Shown piece by piece: positions 1 to 6,972 of a stretch of 11,715 bases of DNA. Below the pieces are notes generated by a model. The model had not been told where the DNA came from and made no database searches. It was given only the letters and a program-made list of their open reading frames with translations. Made by a program: the position numbers and the translations under genes. How positions within the stretch are numbered: position 1 is the first letter of the stretch; each line of letters begins with the position of its first letter. Origin of the DNA: Desulfobacteraceae bacterium (GTDB lineage: Bacteria; Desulfobacterota; Desulfobacteria; Desulfobacterales; ETH-SRB1); assembly GCA_030638305.1 (NCBI GenBank), contig DAOWEW010000228.1:1-11715 (forward strand), written 5' to 3'.

Positions 1-692
1 TCTACGCCTATACATCTGTAATTTGTTATTACAACACGTATTGAAATTCCGTTTTCAAGCAGGCGTAGCTGTTCAAGCTTTTCAATGACCTCAAGACGAC
101 TCGGACCAAGAAGAACAAATTGTCTTAAAATTTTCATGCGGAAGGCATACAAACCGATGTGACCATACATCTCGTTTTTCTTGCCATTGCGATTTGCAGG
201 CACAGGCGAACGTGAAAAATATAGAGCTTTATGATCTCTATCAAAGACGACTTTGACAAGATCAGGATTTTCAGCTTCCTTTGAATGAATTTTTCTTGCC
301 AGAGTGGTAACATGAATGTCCGGCGATTCAAAGGGTTGTACCAGCTCGCTAAGCATAGCCGGTTCAAGTGTGGGTTCATCTCCCTGTATGTTAACAACAA
401 CTGCGTTTTCAGGTACACGGAGTTTTTCTGCTGCTTCCAGCACGCGGTCAGTGCCGCTTATGTGGTCATTACGTGTCATAACAACAGGTACGTTTAATAA
501 TTTTGCGCTTGAAACAATCCGTTCATCATCTGTGGCCAGTACGATTTGGGATAGTTCCGGACATTTTCTGGCGCGTTCATAAACATGCCAGAACATGGGT
601 TTTCCAAGTATCATGGCCAGCGGTTTGCCCTGAAAACGACTGGAACCATAACGCGCCGGAATTATGCCATAACATATTGAAAGTTTATTCAT
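1..692 (-). CDS. kdsB: 3-deoxy-manno-octulosonate cytidylyltransferase (CMP-Kdo synthetase), 3' end cut off
   Basis: Cytoplasmic enzyme that joins CTP and Kdo to give CMP-Kdo, the donor used by WaaA. About 230 codons are visible. The family is usually near 250 residues, so about 20 C-terminal residues lie beyond the window. Visible family motifs: the nucleotide-binding N-terminus with [13 protein letters not shown] (residues 13-25), HISGTDR (77-83), the metal/nucleotide loop QGDEP (103-107), YFSRSPVP (158-165), GHIGLYAF (177-184) and [15 protein letters not shown] (201-215). The ATG at 692-690 overlaps the last 8 bases of waaA, so the two are very likely translated as a coupled pair; the only upstream purine-rich stretch is AGGGAA, rather far away. 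The reading frame has no stop up to the window edge. Identity is clear from the motifs; only the C-terminus is unseen. Confidence 0.96.
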   Translation of the reverse strand, partial: MNKLSICYGIIPARYGSSRFQGKPLAMILGKPMFWHVYERARKCPELSQIVLATDDERIVSSAKLLNVPVVMTRNDHISGTDRVLEAAEKLRVPENAVVVNIQGDEPTLEPAMLSELVQPFESPDIHVTTLARKIHSKEAENPDLVKVVFDRDHKALYFSRSPVPANRNGKKNEMYGHIGLYAFRMKILRQFVLLGPSRLEVIEKLEQLRLLENGISIRVVITNYRCIGV

Positions 693-1992
693 CGCAGAAA
701 AGTTCCCTATCTTTTTTATTTAGAATTTCTGTTATAATATTACATGCTTGGGCTGTACCACCCTGGCACTTTTTTAGATACACGAGAGCTTTGTTAAACA
801 CCTCTTCATATGAAGAAGGCTTTTTTGTGTTTTCTATCAGGATATCAGCGACTTCCCTCCAGTCCGAAGCAATACGCACAAAACCGTGTTTTATTATCTC
901 ATCGCCTACCCAGTAAAAGTTTTCCCAGGATGGGCCTATAACAGGGACGACTCCACTGGTTAAAGCTTCCAGAAAATTTTGTCCACCGAGAGGCGATAAA
1001 CTTCCGCCAACGAAAGCTGCTTTTGAATGCCGGTATGCAAAATTCAGCTCGCCGAATGTATCCCATAATATAAGCGTGCCTGGCCGAACATAAGTCTTTG
1101 CATTTGAACGCAATATAAAGGGAATTGACAGGCGATTCAAGGCATTTTCCCAGTACGTTATTCTTTGCAAATGTCTTGGAAACAACCCAATAACAGTATT
1201 GGGTTGCCTGCGCCGTATAGCAAGGATAATTTTTTCAACCGCAGGTTCCTCCTCTTGTCTGACAGACCCTAATATTATTAAATTCGTGCCAGGTGCTATA
1301 ATTGTTTCAAGGGGGTTTGTCGTATCATGCAGACCTTCAGCATTATAGCCTATGCGGTCGAATTTTATGTTCGGCATAACATTAACATTATTAAGGTCAA
1401 ATAATTTAGCAAATCTGTTCGCATCCTTTTCAGATACAGCAAAAATTTTATCCGGTCTGATAGTTCGCCATATTGAGGGCCATGCAAGGTACCTCCTCAA
1501 ACTTTGCTGAGTTATTCTGCCGTTCATAATAATGGTTATACAACCATGTTGTTTTAACGCAGATAGAAGGCCCGGCCAGATTTCAGATTCCAAAAGTACC
1601 ATAATTTTGGGGCAGACCTGCCTCACAGCTTGTTTCATAACAGACGGCTTGTCAAAAGGGAAGTACGCAACAGATACGCTTAGTTCTCTGTGATCCTTGC
1701 TAATATCTATAATTGATCGTTCAAGGATTTCTAATCCCTGATGAGTATTGGTCGTTACTATAGCCTTGACTGGATATAACGGCCTTAAAGTTTTCAGGAT
1801 TTCACATGCCAGATATGATTCACCAACTGAAGCAGCCTGAATCCACAGATCCGCTTTTGGTAACTTTTTTTTAAGTATCCTCTGATCATATCCTCCGGCA
1901 AGACGTTTGTTTAATCTAAGTACCGGTATAACTATTTCCCAGATTAAGTTATAAAACCAAAAGGCAACCTTTATTGCTGATCTGTGAGAAAT
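685..1992 (-). CDS. waaA: 3-deoxy-D-manno-octulosonic acid transferase (Kdo transferase), probable ATT start
   Basis: Inner-membrane glycosyltransferase (GT30) that transfers Kdo from CMP-Kdo to lipid A precursor. Read from 1992 it gives 435 residues, close to the roughly 425 of E. coli WaaA. In order: an N-terminal hydrophobic anchor (about residues 8-25), the acceptor-side motif ASVGES (54-59, with Glu58 as the expected catalytic base), YFPFDKP (110-116), LESEIWPG (134-141), GSVRQEEE (242-249, where relatives usually have GSTHxGEE), PRHLQR (272-277) and the CMP-Kdo side [16 protein letters not shown] (328-343). The first in-frame ATG (1638) would remove the anchor and the SVGES motif. No in-frame ATG, GTG or TTG lies between the upstream TAA and that point. 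AGGAGA at 1999-2004 stands six bases before ATT (1990-1992), so ATT is the best start. A base error turning ATG into ATT is the alternative. The stop overlaps kdsB. Confidence 0.93.
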   Translation of the reverse strand: MSHRSAIKVAFWFYNLIWEIVIPVLRLNKRLAGGYDQRILKKKLPKADLWIQAASVGESYLACEILKTLRPLYPVKAIVTTNTHQGLEILERSIIDISKDHRELSVSVAYFPFDKPSVMKQAVRQVCPKIMVLLESEIWPGLLSALKQHGCITIIMNGRITQQSLRRYLAWPSIWRTIRPDKIFAVSEKDANRFAKLFDLNNVNVMPNIKFDRIGYNAEGLHDTTNPLETIIAPGTNLIILGSVRQEEEPAVEKIILAIRRRQPNTVIGLFPRHLQRITYWENALNRLSIPFILRSNAKTYVRPGTLILWDTFGELNFAYRHSKAAFVGGSLSPLGGQNFLEALTSGVVPVIGPSWENFYWVGDEIIKHGFVRIASDWREVADILIENTKKPSSYEEVFNKALVYLKKCQGGTAQACNIITEILNKKDRELFCDE

Positions 1993-1998
1993 GGTTTT

Positions 1999-2004
1999 TC
2001 TCCT
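1999..2004 (-). promoter_or_regulatory. Ribosome binding site that decides the waaA start
   Basis: On the minus strand AGGAGA is followed by six bases (AAAACC) and then ATT. The spacing is normal for a start codon. Nothing else in frame nearby can start translation, so this site is the main argument for initiation at ATT. Confidence 0.7.
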
Positions 2005-2050
2005 GTTTTGAAATATTTATATAGCGCTTCAACAAAAACTATCCAAAATC

Positions 2051-2121
2051 GTCATTTCGAGCGAAGCGAAAAATCTTATGAAGTTAAAAATGCGTGAGTT
2101 TCTTTCTTTGGTAGAAATAAC
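2051..2121. repeat. 71-base imperfect palindromic repeat in the waaA leader
   Basis: The left end reads GTCATTTCGAGCGAAGCG and the right end GGTAGAAATAAC. The outer 12 bases are inverted copies of each other with about three mismatches. The left end itself contains a small TTTCG/CGAAA stem. The GTCATTTCGAGCGAAGCGA type of sequence is a familiar dispersed intergenic repeat in many bacterial genomes (from memory, not searched). It lies between the candidate promoter and the start of waaA, so it should be transcribed as part of the leader. Confidence 0.55.
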
Positions 2122-2147
2122 AAAAAAAGAGGTTTTTTTATTCAAAT

Positions 2148-2156
2148 ATTATATCA
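2148..2156 (-). promoter_or_regulatory. Candidate extended -10 promoter for waaA-kdsB
   Basis: The minus strand reads TGATATAAT: a perfect TATAAT (2148-2153) preceded by the TG of an extended -10. The -35 region 17 bases upstream (TATTTT) is poor, which is acceptable for extended -10 promoters. Transcription would start near 2141 and leave a leader of about 150 bases containing the 71-base repeat. The site lies just after the decayed coding fragment at 2167-2283. The match is visual only, in AT-rich DNA where chance matches are common. Confidence 0.4.
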
Positions 2157-2166
2157 TAAAAGATTA

Positions 2167-2283
2167 TTAAAAAATAGCTGTTTCAGAAAAAGTCTGCGAT
2201 ATTAACGCCTCAGTCGTTGTTGTTGACATGCGAGTCTCAGGGTTAAAGGTCAGAGCTACTGTAATATTCTTCTTTCCTGCTTC
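2167..2283 (-). pseudogene. Possible decayed subtilase-type C-terminal fragment
   Basis: Directly after livG, one minus-strand frame stays open for about 39 codons and reads EAGKKNITVALTFNPETR followed by MSTTTEALISQTF, ending at TAA (2167-2169). The pattern (basic residue)-I-T-V-A-L-x-F-x-P-x-T-R resembles the C-terminal beta-sandwich strand of some large bacterial S8 family peptidases. There is no start codon at its head, no ribosome binding site and no upstream part of such a gene, so if real it is a remnant. It could equally be a chance open stretch. Confidence 0.25.
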
Positions 2284-2303
2284 TGAAAAAATTATTAAAA
2301 TTA

Positions 2304-3116
2304 TTATTTTTTCTGTTTTTTTGTACATATCCTATCAAAATCCTCACCAAGGTAGGCTTTTATTACTATTGGATTATTGATTATATCACAGGGTGTCCCC
2401 TGTGCAATTTTTCTTCCGTAATCCATAACAAATATCCTGTCGGACAGGCTCATCACCAACTTCATGTCATGCTCAATCATCAGTATGGAAATATTGTCTT
2501 TGTTTCGTATCCTGGTTATCAGTTCGTCAAGTTCCCTGGTTTCACGGGGATTCATTCCGGCTGCCGGTTCATCCAGAAGAAGCAGAAAAGGTTCAGTAGC
2601 CATTGCTCTTGCTATTTCAAGACGCCTTTGTGCTCCGTAAGGAAGATTTTTTGCAAACTCATTAACAAAGTGCGAAATGCCTGTTTTTTTTAAAATATTG
2701 TAGCTGAAATCAACCACATCCTTTTCTTCCTTAATTGTTGACCTGCCTCTTAATATAGCGCCAATAATACCCGAAGAAGTACGGCAATGGCGTCCGATCA
2801 TAACATTCTCCAGAACAGTCATATTAGAAAACAGGCGGATATTTTGAAAAGTACGCGCTATACCTTTTTTTGTGACACGATTTGGTTTTAATCCATTTAT
2901 TTTCTTACGTTTTTTCCCTGGAGGTGAAATTAATATTTCTCCCTCGACTGGATTATATATTCCGGTTATACAGTTAAAAAAAGTTGTTTTGCCTGCCCCA
3001 TTCGGACCGATAATGGCCGTTATTTCTCCTTCAACTACATTCATATCAAGGTGGTCCAGAGCCCGCAGACCGCCAAAATCCATGGTTAAATCTTTCACTT
3101 CCAGAATAGGAACCAT
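2304..3116 (-). CDS. livG: Branched-chain amino acid ABC transporter, ATP-binding protein LivG
   Basis: Cytoplasmic ATPase subunit that powers import of branched-chain amino acids (or related amides) through LivH/LivM. The 270 residues carry Walker A GPNGAGKTT (37-45), Q-loop Gln91 in RTFQNIRLF, the family's variant signature YGAQRRLEIARAM (160-172) in place of LSGGQ, Walker B LLLLDEP (178-184) with AAGMNP, and H-loop His216. The insert after Walker A and the C-terminal AYLGEDF (254-260) are typical of LivG rather than LivF. ATG at 3114-3116 follows AAGGAAG with eight bases between. It lies 4.1 kb from livM instead of adjacent to it, and no livF follows. The lysine-rich tail (KKQKK) is a small local peculiarity. 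Confidence 0.95.
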   Translation of the reverse strand: MVPILEVKDLTMDFGGLRALDHLDMNVVEGEITAIIGPNGAGKTTFFNCITGIYNPVEGEILISPPGKKRKKINGLKPNRVTKKGIARTFQNIRLFSNMTVLENVMIGRHCRTSSGIIGAILRGRSTIKEEKDVVDFSYNILKKTGISHFVNEFAKNLPYGAQRRLEIARAMATEPFLLLLDEPAAGMNPRETRELDELITRIRNKDNISILMIEHDMKLVMSLSDRIFVMDYGRKIAQGTPCDIINNPIVIKAYLGEDFDRICTKKQKK

Positions 3117-3190
3117 TCTTGTTTCTTCCTTCTGATATTTACAAAATAGAATTCAATCATTACCTGCTTTGGATAATTTATTTTTGCCGT

Positions 3191-3267
3191 TACCCTGATT
3201 GAACAAAACCTGGAGGATAGCAAGCTATTTCAAGAGTTTTGCCAATGAAGATCAATCAAAGATGGCC
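3191..3267. repeat. Degenerate relative of the 182-base palindrome (core only)
   Basis: The centre ATAGC-AA-GCTAT (3217-3228) and the following TTTCAAGA, TTTTG, GATC, CAAA and ATGGCC blocks line up in the same order with the centre and right arm of the 182-base element near 7063. Partial self-complementarity remains (ATTG and CAAAAC blocks on both sides of the centre). The terminal sequence AGGAACGTGGACG is not present, so this is either an old copy without its ends or a diverged cousin. Confidence 0.55.
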
Positions 3268-3352
3268 GGCATCACAGGATACAAAATAGGTATATTATTC
3301 AGTGGCTGAACGAAAACTGCGCATTCCTGCGGTTAAAATTTTCGCTTTTTTC

Positions 3353-3531
3353 CTAAGAGCTTGTTTGAAAACCAGGAAAGGAAATTGAAGCGAAAAAGTG
3401 TGAGAATGAGGTCAAATTTTTTTAAATTTGAGTTTAATAGCTGGCCTATTGGCTGAAAATTTGGAAAAATGTAACCATTTTCACGCTGTTGCAGCCATTT
3501 CATCAGTTTTCAACTTCAAACAGGCTCTAAG
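3353..3531. repeat. About 180-base palindromic repeat with TAAGAGC/GCTCTAAG ends
   Basis: The left arm starts CTAAGAGCTTGTTTGAA. The right arm, read on the other strand, starts CTTAGAGCCTGTTTGAA, so 15 of 17 bases match. Further in, GTGTGAGAATGAGG pairs with GCGTGAAAATGGTT, and the apex is AATAG-CTGGC-CTATT (about 3436-3450). The two arms are roughly equal in length, so the whole unit can fold into one long imperfect hairpin. No open reading frame is inside, which suggests a non-autonomous MITE-like or REP-like element. Confidence 0.6.
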
Positions 3532-3538
3532 AACTTTT

Positions 3539-3652
3539 GGCTCATGGGGGCGAGATATGTGAAAGTGCCAATCAAGCGTGCCTGGAACCTTGTTCCCGGC
3601 AGGCAATAGGCGTAGTAAAAATTCATGGCCCACACGATTTGCCCCATGAGCC
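3539..3652. repeat. 114-base palindromic repeat with GGCTCATGGGG ends
   Basis: GGCTCATGGGG at 3539-3549 and CCCCATGAGCC at 3642-3652 are perfect 11-base inverted repeats. The apex GGAAC-CTT-GTTCC (3584-3596) is also perfect, and GCCTG/CAGGC blocks pair beside it. It ends 18 bases beyond the glycosidase stop codon. It could act as a mRNA 3'-end hairpin for that gene, but no T-run marks it as a classical terminator. Confidence 0.6.
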
Positions 3653-3670
3653 ATGTTTTTATGCGTTACA

Positions 3671-5173
3671 CTATTTGCATCTTATTACAAAGGAAAACAT
3701 TTTTCTTACTATGCCATTCCAGCCGAATGATTTAACACCATATCCTTTTCCGGTCTCGGGATTAAAGTACTCAGAGGAACCACCGTGATACAAGGTGATA
3801 TAAGAGGAAATTATGATATAAATTTTGGCTTTTTCAGCAAGCGAAAATCCATGCTCCTGGTAGACTTTGTTTAGTCCTCTAACGACAAAATAGTTGACGT
3901 TATGCCATATATTCCCCCTCCAGTACGCATCAGGATCATAGGTTGGATCATCTCGTGAAGTTGTTGGAATTCCGTACGGTGAGGCAAATTCGTCGGGATT
4001 TAAAAGATGTTTTTCTATAAGGTGCTTAAAATTCTTCTCACCATCAAGCATCATCGGATAGAACATGCTGGCGGCTTTGATCTTAGACTTACGATCGTCT
4101 TTTCCGAACAGGTCAACGTACATGTAGTTATCGTCATCCCACATTTTGCTGAAAATAGCTTCTCTGGTGGCCTCCATGCGCTTGCTGAATTTACGCGCCT
4201 TGTCATCACGTCCAATCTCTGAGAACAAATCACCAAGGATTTTTATGTTAAGACAATAAAGAACATTAAAGTCCACAGGCTCGATATTAAATTTCCCTTC
4301 AGCAAAGATAGCCGCCTCATCCCAGCCATTATTTACATTACTTATAAATACCGCTATCTTCTTTTCATCAATATCAGAACGTTCAACAGAACCTTTGTTG
4401 CGAGGAAGTCCCAGGACAGGGTCCCATCTCTGGGAATTATCCCAGCCGCTTTCCCAGGGGTGCAAGATGGAAATAAGACTATCTTTTTCCGGATCTCGTT
4501 TATCGTGGAGATAATCATAGTATTTTTCTAGTTTTGGCAACATTTCCTTCAAATAAGCACTGTCTTCTGTTTTATCATAAATTTCCTTCAAGGCAAGAGC
4601 CAGAATAGGAGGCTGGGTAATATCTGAGCTATCCTCCTTGCTCCAAAATTCTTTAAGCCCTTTTTCTTTGGCCCACTCGGGAGGAACCTTCCCATCCCCC
4701 TCCCAATAGTTCATATGCGGTATAAAACCGTCTTCCCGCTGGTGAGCACATACAGAACGTAATTCGTCCTTAGCAACTTCCGGTTCTTCTTCTGCCAAGA
4801 TCATGACATGGAAACAAGAATCCCACAACCAGGACTTACCTGCATAGTCGAGATGAGAATCCTTTTCCTTAATTCTTGACGGCGTAGTAAATGTAAATAT
4901 CTTTTCATTTTCTTTAATAGTAACGTTAGCAGTCATGCGATTGCCCTTTAAAACATCATACGCCGTGTCATTTACCGCCTGAACAATTTTTAAAAAGTCC
5001 TTTGGAGTTGCTGGACCGGCACATCCCAAAGCTGTGATTGATATAATAGCTAAGAGCAAAAAAAGAATGACAAAAGAAGGAAAGGTGTTGCCATTTCTTC
5101 TGGCGAATATTCCAGCTAAAGTTCCTGAAAAGAGTTGATCGGATTTAGGTTTTTTGGCCTTTGGCAGTTTCAT
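3671..5173 (-). CDS. Probable lipoprotein with GH63/MGH-type glycosidase domain
   Basis: 500 residues. After an unusually long basic N-terminus (1-30), a hydrophobic segment (31-50) ends in ITALGC; Cys51 could be lipidated, though Ala rather than Leu at -3 makes the lipobox imperfect. The remainder resembles the (alpha/alpha)6-barrel glucosidases related to mannosyl-oligosaccharide glucosidase and mannosylglycerate hydrolase. Motifs: SWLWDSCFH (114-122), HPWESGWDNSQRWD (238-251, Asp245 the expected catalytic acid), YWRGNIWHNVNYF (417-429), and EYFNPETGKGYG (468-479, Glu468 the expected base) with FGWNG after it. Family knowledge suggests hydrolysis of an alpha-linked gluco- or mannoside at the cell surface or in the periplasm; the substrate cannot be read from sequence. 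ATG follows a strong GAGGAGG eight bases away. It sits 155 bases after the TPR gene, within the block separating livM from livG. Confidence 0.8.
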   Translation of the reverse strand: MKLPKAKKPKSDQLFSGTLAGIFARRNGNTFPSFVILFLLLAIISITALGCAGPATPKDFLKIVQAVNDTAYDVLKGNRMTANVTIKENEKIFTFTTPSRIKEKDSHLDYAGKSWLWDSCFHVMILAEEEPEVAKDELRSVCAHQREDGFIPHMNYWEGDGKVPPEWAKEKGLKEFWSKEDSSDITQPPILALALKEIYDKTEDSAYLKEMLPKLEKYYDYLHDKRDPEKDSLISILHPWESGWDNSQRWDPVLGLPRNKGSVERSDIDEKKIAVFISNVNNGWDEAAIFAEGKFNIEPVDFNVLYCLNIKILGDLFSEIGRDDKARKFSKRMEATREAIFSKMWDDDNYMYVDLFGKDDRKSKIKAASMFYPMMLDGEKNFKHLIEKHLLNPDEFASPYGIPTTSRDDPTYDPDAYWRGNIWHNVNYFVVRGLNKVYQEHGFSLAEKAKIYIIISSYITLYHGGSSEYFNPETGKGYGVKSFGWNGIVRKMFSFVIRCK

Positions 5174-5328
5174 TTTTTAATCCTCCTCGGTGCAAAACCT
5201 TTTGTAGATTTGAATCTGACTATATCGCACTAACTCTGTAATCCTGACAAACTTTGTTTTAGATAATATTTTAATCAGCATGTCGAAAAAATACCGACCT
5301 GCCGTTATGTGAAAGTAATGGCCTGTTT

Positions 5329-6726
5329 TTAAATTGGATTGTTTTTAATAAGACATTCAATTAAATCTTCTAATTTTCTTTTTTTGTTGTTATAAATTTT
5401 TTCACCTTTTTTCAATATGTTAACAATTTCATCAAGCTGGACTAAAGATTCTGTAACCTTACTTCTTTTTTGCTCACCTTTCTTAAATTGTTTTTTTGCA
5501 TCCTTATAAAAATCAATTGCATATGTTTGAGTTTGAATAGGATTGTTGAGGACTTCTTGAGCACTCTTGGAATCGTCGAAAAAGAAATTCTTTTTTATTA
5601 GAAACTCACCTTGTTTTTCTTTATTATTTTCCAAAAAAAATCGCAGAAAACTATTTGCTTTTCCTAAATATGCCCTGACATCATCATCTTTTTTTTCAAT
5701 AGCTTCATTATATTTAGAAAAAGACTCAATAAAATTTTCTTGTTCATAATAAACATGCCCCATACCAGTATGTGGGGGCGGGAATGGTTTTTTTTCCTTC
5801 TCCGCCATGGCGATTGATTTATTAAAATATTTAAGAGCATCTTTATAACATTCGGTAATAAAAACTTTATTGTTTAAGTTTGGGTAATCAGCTAAGTTAG
5901 CTAGTTCCAAAAAGATTAAACCTTTAAGATTTAATGCCCAGAAATCATTAGGCGTTTTTTTGATTATATCGTCGGTTTGTTTTTTTGACTTTTCTAAGTC
6001 CTCATAAAACGCACGCAAGTTCTTAATATCTTTAACAGACATTGTTTTTTTGCCATTTTTAACTATAACACCACGATGTTTTTGAAAAAAATATAATGCC
6101 ATACGGTAAGAATCTATTTGTTCGTAGCAATATTCAGTGATTTCGGTAGTGATTTTGGTATATCTACTCTTAATATCTTTAAAGTTTTCTTTTGGAAACC
6201 AAAAGGTTTCACCCGATTCACCAACAAGACGGATCATCACACATATTTTCCCGCCAACTTCTATGACGCTGCCATTGATCACCTTATGTTCAACCATTAA
6301 AACATATCTTAAAAAAAATGAATATAATAAATTTAATGGAATACTAGTTCCCTGATATTTAAAAGTTGTTTCACTTTCCTTAGCCGAATCAACAACTGTA
6401 AACTCATGACCTGATCTTCGTGTCGATACATACGTGTCGATGAATCTTAACTTTTCAATCAGAAGATTTGTCAAGCTTTGTTCGGAAATTCCATATTTTT
6501 CTATGTATTCTAGCGGCACAGTAATAGGTTCTAAAGATACTATTTTATCATCCCTTATTTCTATTATATGAACGATAAATATAACAATTAAACCAATTGT
6601 TACTATCTTTGCAATTAGCATAAAAAGATTGTCGAATATCTTGCGCGGTAGAGCTATCAGTTTAGACCAGAACGCTTTTGTGCCAAATTGCGCAACAAGG
6701 ATATATAATAATATAGGTGCTAACAT
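5329..6726 (-). CDS. Membrane-anchored TPR-repeat protein of unknown function
   Basis: 465 residues with clearly more A+T and lysine/asparagine codons than the liv genes. A weakly hydrophobic start (1-15) and a strong transmembrane segment (about 34-56) anchor it. Residues about 62-215 (from VSLEPITVPLEYIEKYGIS to DSYRMALYFF) form a globular domain like the one found in front of TPRs in several bacterial proteins: a VP-x-x-x-x-x-x-G-(I/Y)-(S/T) opening, a strand pair around GSVIEVGGKICVMIRLVG (152-169), and a final SYRMALYFF helix. Residues about 263-360 look like two to three TPR units (WALNLKGLIFLELANL; HTGMGHVYYEQENFIESFSKYNEAI; RAYLGKANSF). The tail (405-465) is highly charged and probably coiled coil. 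TPRs mediate protein contacts; no enzyme motif is seen. ATG at 6724-6726 has only a weak AAGAGA ahead. Composition suggests acquisition by transfer. Confidence 0.75.
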   Translation of the reverse strand: MLAPILLYILVAQFGTKAFWSKLIALPRKIFDNLFMLIAKIVTIGLIVIFIVHIIEIRDDKIVSLEPITVPLEYIEKYGISEQSLTNLLIEKLRFIDTYVSTRRSGHEFTVVDSAKESETTFKYQGTSIPLNLLYSFFLRYVLMVEHKVINGSVIEVGGKICVMIRLVGESGETFWFPKENFKDIKSRYTKITTEITEYCYEQIDSYRMALYFFQKHRGVIVKNGKKTMSVKDIKNLRAFYEDLEKSKKQTDDIIKKTPNDFWALNLKGLIFLELANLADYPNLNNKVFITECYKDALKYFNKSIAMAEKEKKPFPPPHTGMGHVYYEQENFIESFSKYNEAIEKKDDDVRAYLGKANSFLRFFLENNKEKQGEFLIKKNFFFDDSKSAQEVLNNPIQTQTYAIDFYKDAKKQFKKGEQKRSKVTESLVQLDEIVNILKKGEKIYNNKKRKLEDLIECLIKNNPI

Positions 6727-6754
6727 CTTTGATCTCTTGAATTTTGGTTAGAGT

Positions 6755-6835
6755 CTAAACTTTTTTCGTTTTTTTACTGTATTCATCGGTATAATAATCC
6801 AGTCCTTTTAATACGTTATTGTACAGCCGTTCCAG
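6755..6835 (-). pseudogene. Possible C-terminal remnant of a gene once upstream of the TPR gene
   Basis: One frame reads LERLYNNVLKGLDYYTDEYS then KKTKKV and TAG, ending 28 bases before the TPR start, a spacing usual for operon neighbours. The residue pattern is protein-like (amphipathic helix, lysine-rich tail), but an in-frame TGA lies two codons further upstream and no start is available. It may be the tail of a lost upstream gene or a chance open stretch; no family is recognised. Confidence 0.2.
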
Positions 6836-6972
6836 TAAAAGTCACTGTTTTTGCATTAAATTCAAGAAAAAGTTTACGAAAGATGAAATCCTTACCGCAC
6901 TATTTTAAGGCCTTCCGGCTGCAATCGAAAATTGCTGGTTTGATTATTACCTTTCTTTTCCACCATACGCGA

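Larger units (their letters stand above)
1993..2303. other. Gene-free stretch between livG and waaA
   Basis: Contains the waaA ribosome binding site, the 71-base palindrome, the candidate promoter and the possible subtilase remnant. An A7/T7 stretch at 2122-2139 can pair with itself but has no GC stem, so no convincing terminator for livG is seen. No livF is present here, although that gene usually follows livG. Confidence 0.7.
3117..3670. other. Gene-free stretch packed with three palindromic repeats
   Basis: Between the glycosidase gene and livG there is no credible coding region on either strand. The space is mostly taken up by three different inverted-repeat elements (3191-3267, 3353-3531, 3539-3652). 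No confident -35/-10 pair for livG could be picked, although livG needs either read-through or its own promoter here. Confidence 0.7.

Noticed and set aside
503..916. A 137-residue plus-strand open frame
   Set aside because: It lies opposite kdsB and waaA, whose motifs are clear, and has no family-like features or ribosome binding site.
685..1638. waaA as a 317-residue protein starting at the ATG at 1638
   Set aside because: It would lack the anchor and the ASVGES motif, which are both encoded in the same frame upstream; the frame stays open to the ATT at 1992.
2122..2139. A7-GAG-T7-like symmetrical stretch as a terminator for livG
   Set aside because: The stem would be only A-T pairs without a GC part; AT-rich DNA gives such symmetry by chance.
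2223..2228. Plus-strand TTGACA as a promoter -35
   Set aside because: There is no -10-like sequence at 16-18 bases and no plus-strand gene follows.
3537..3788. An 83-residue plus-strand open frame
   Set aside because: It runs through the 114-base palindrome into the antisense strand of the glycosidase gene and has no coding features.
6892..6966. A 24-residue minus-strand ORF (MVEKKGNNQ...)
   Set aside because: It has no ribosome binding site and no family resemblance, and is short enough to be chance.
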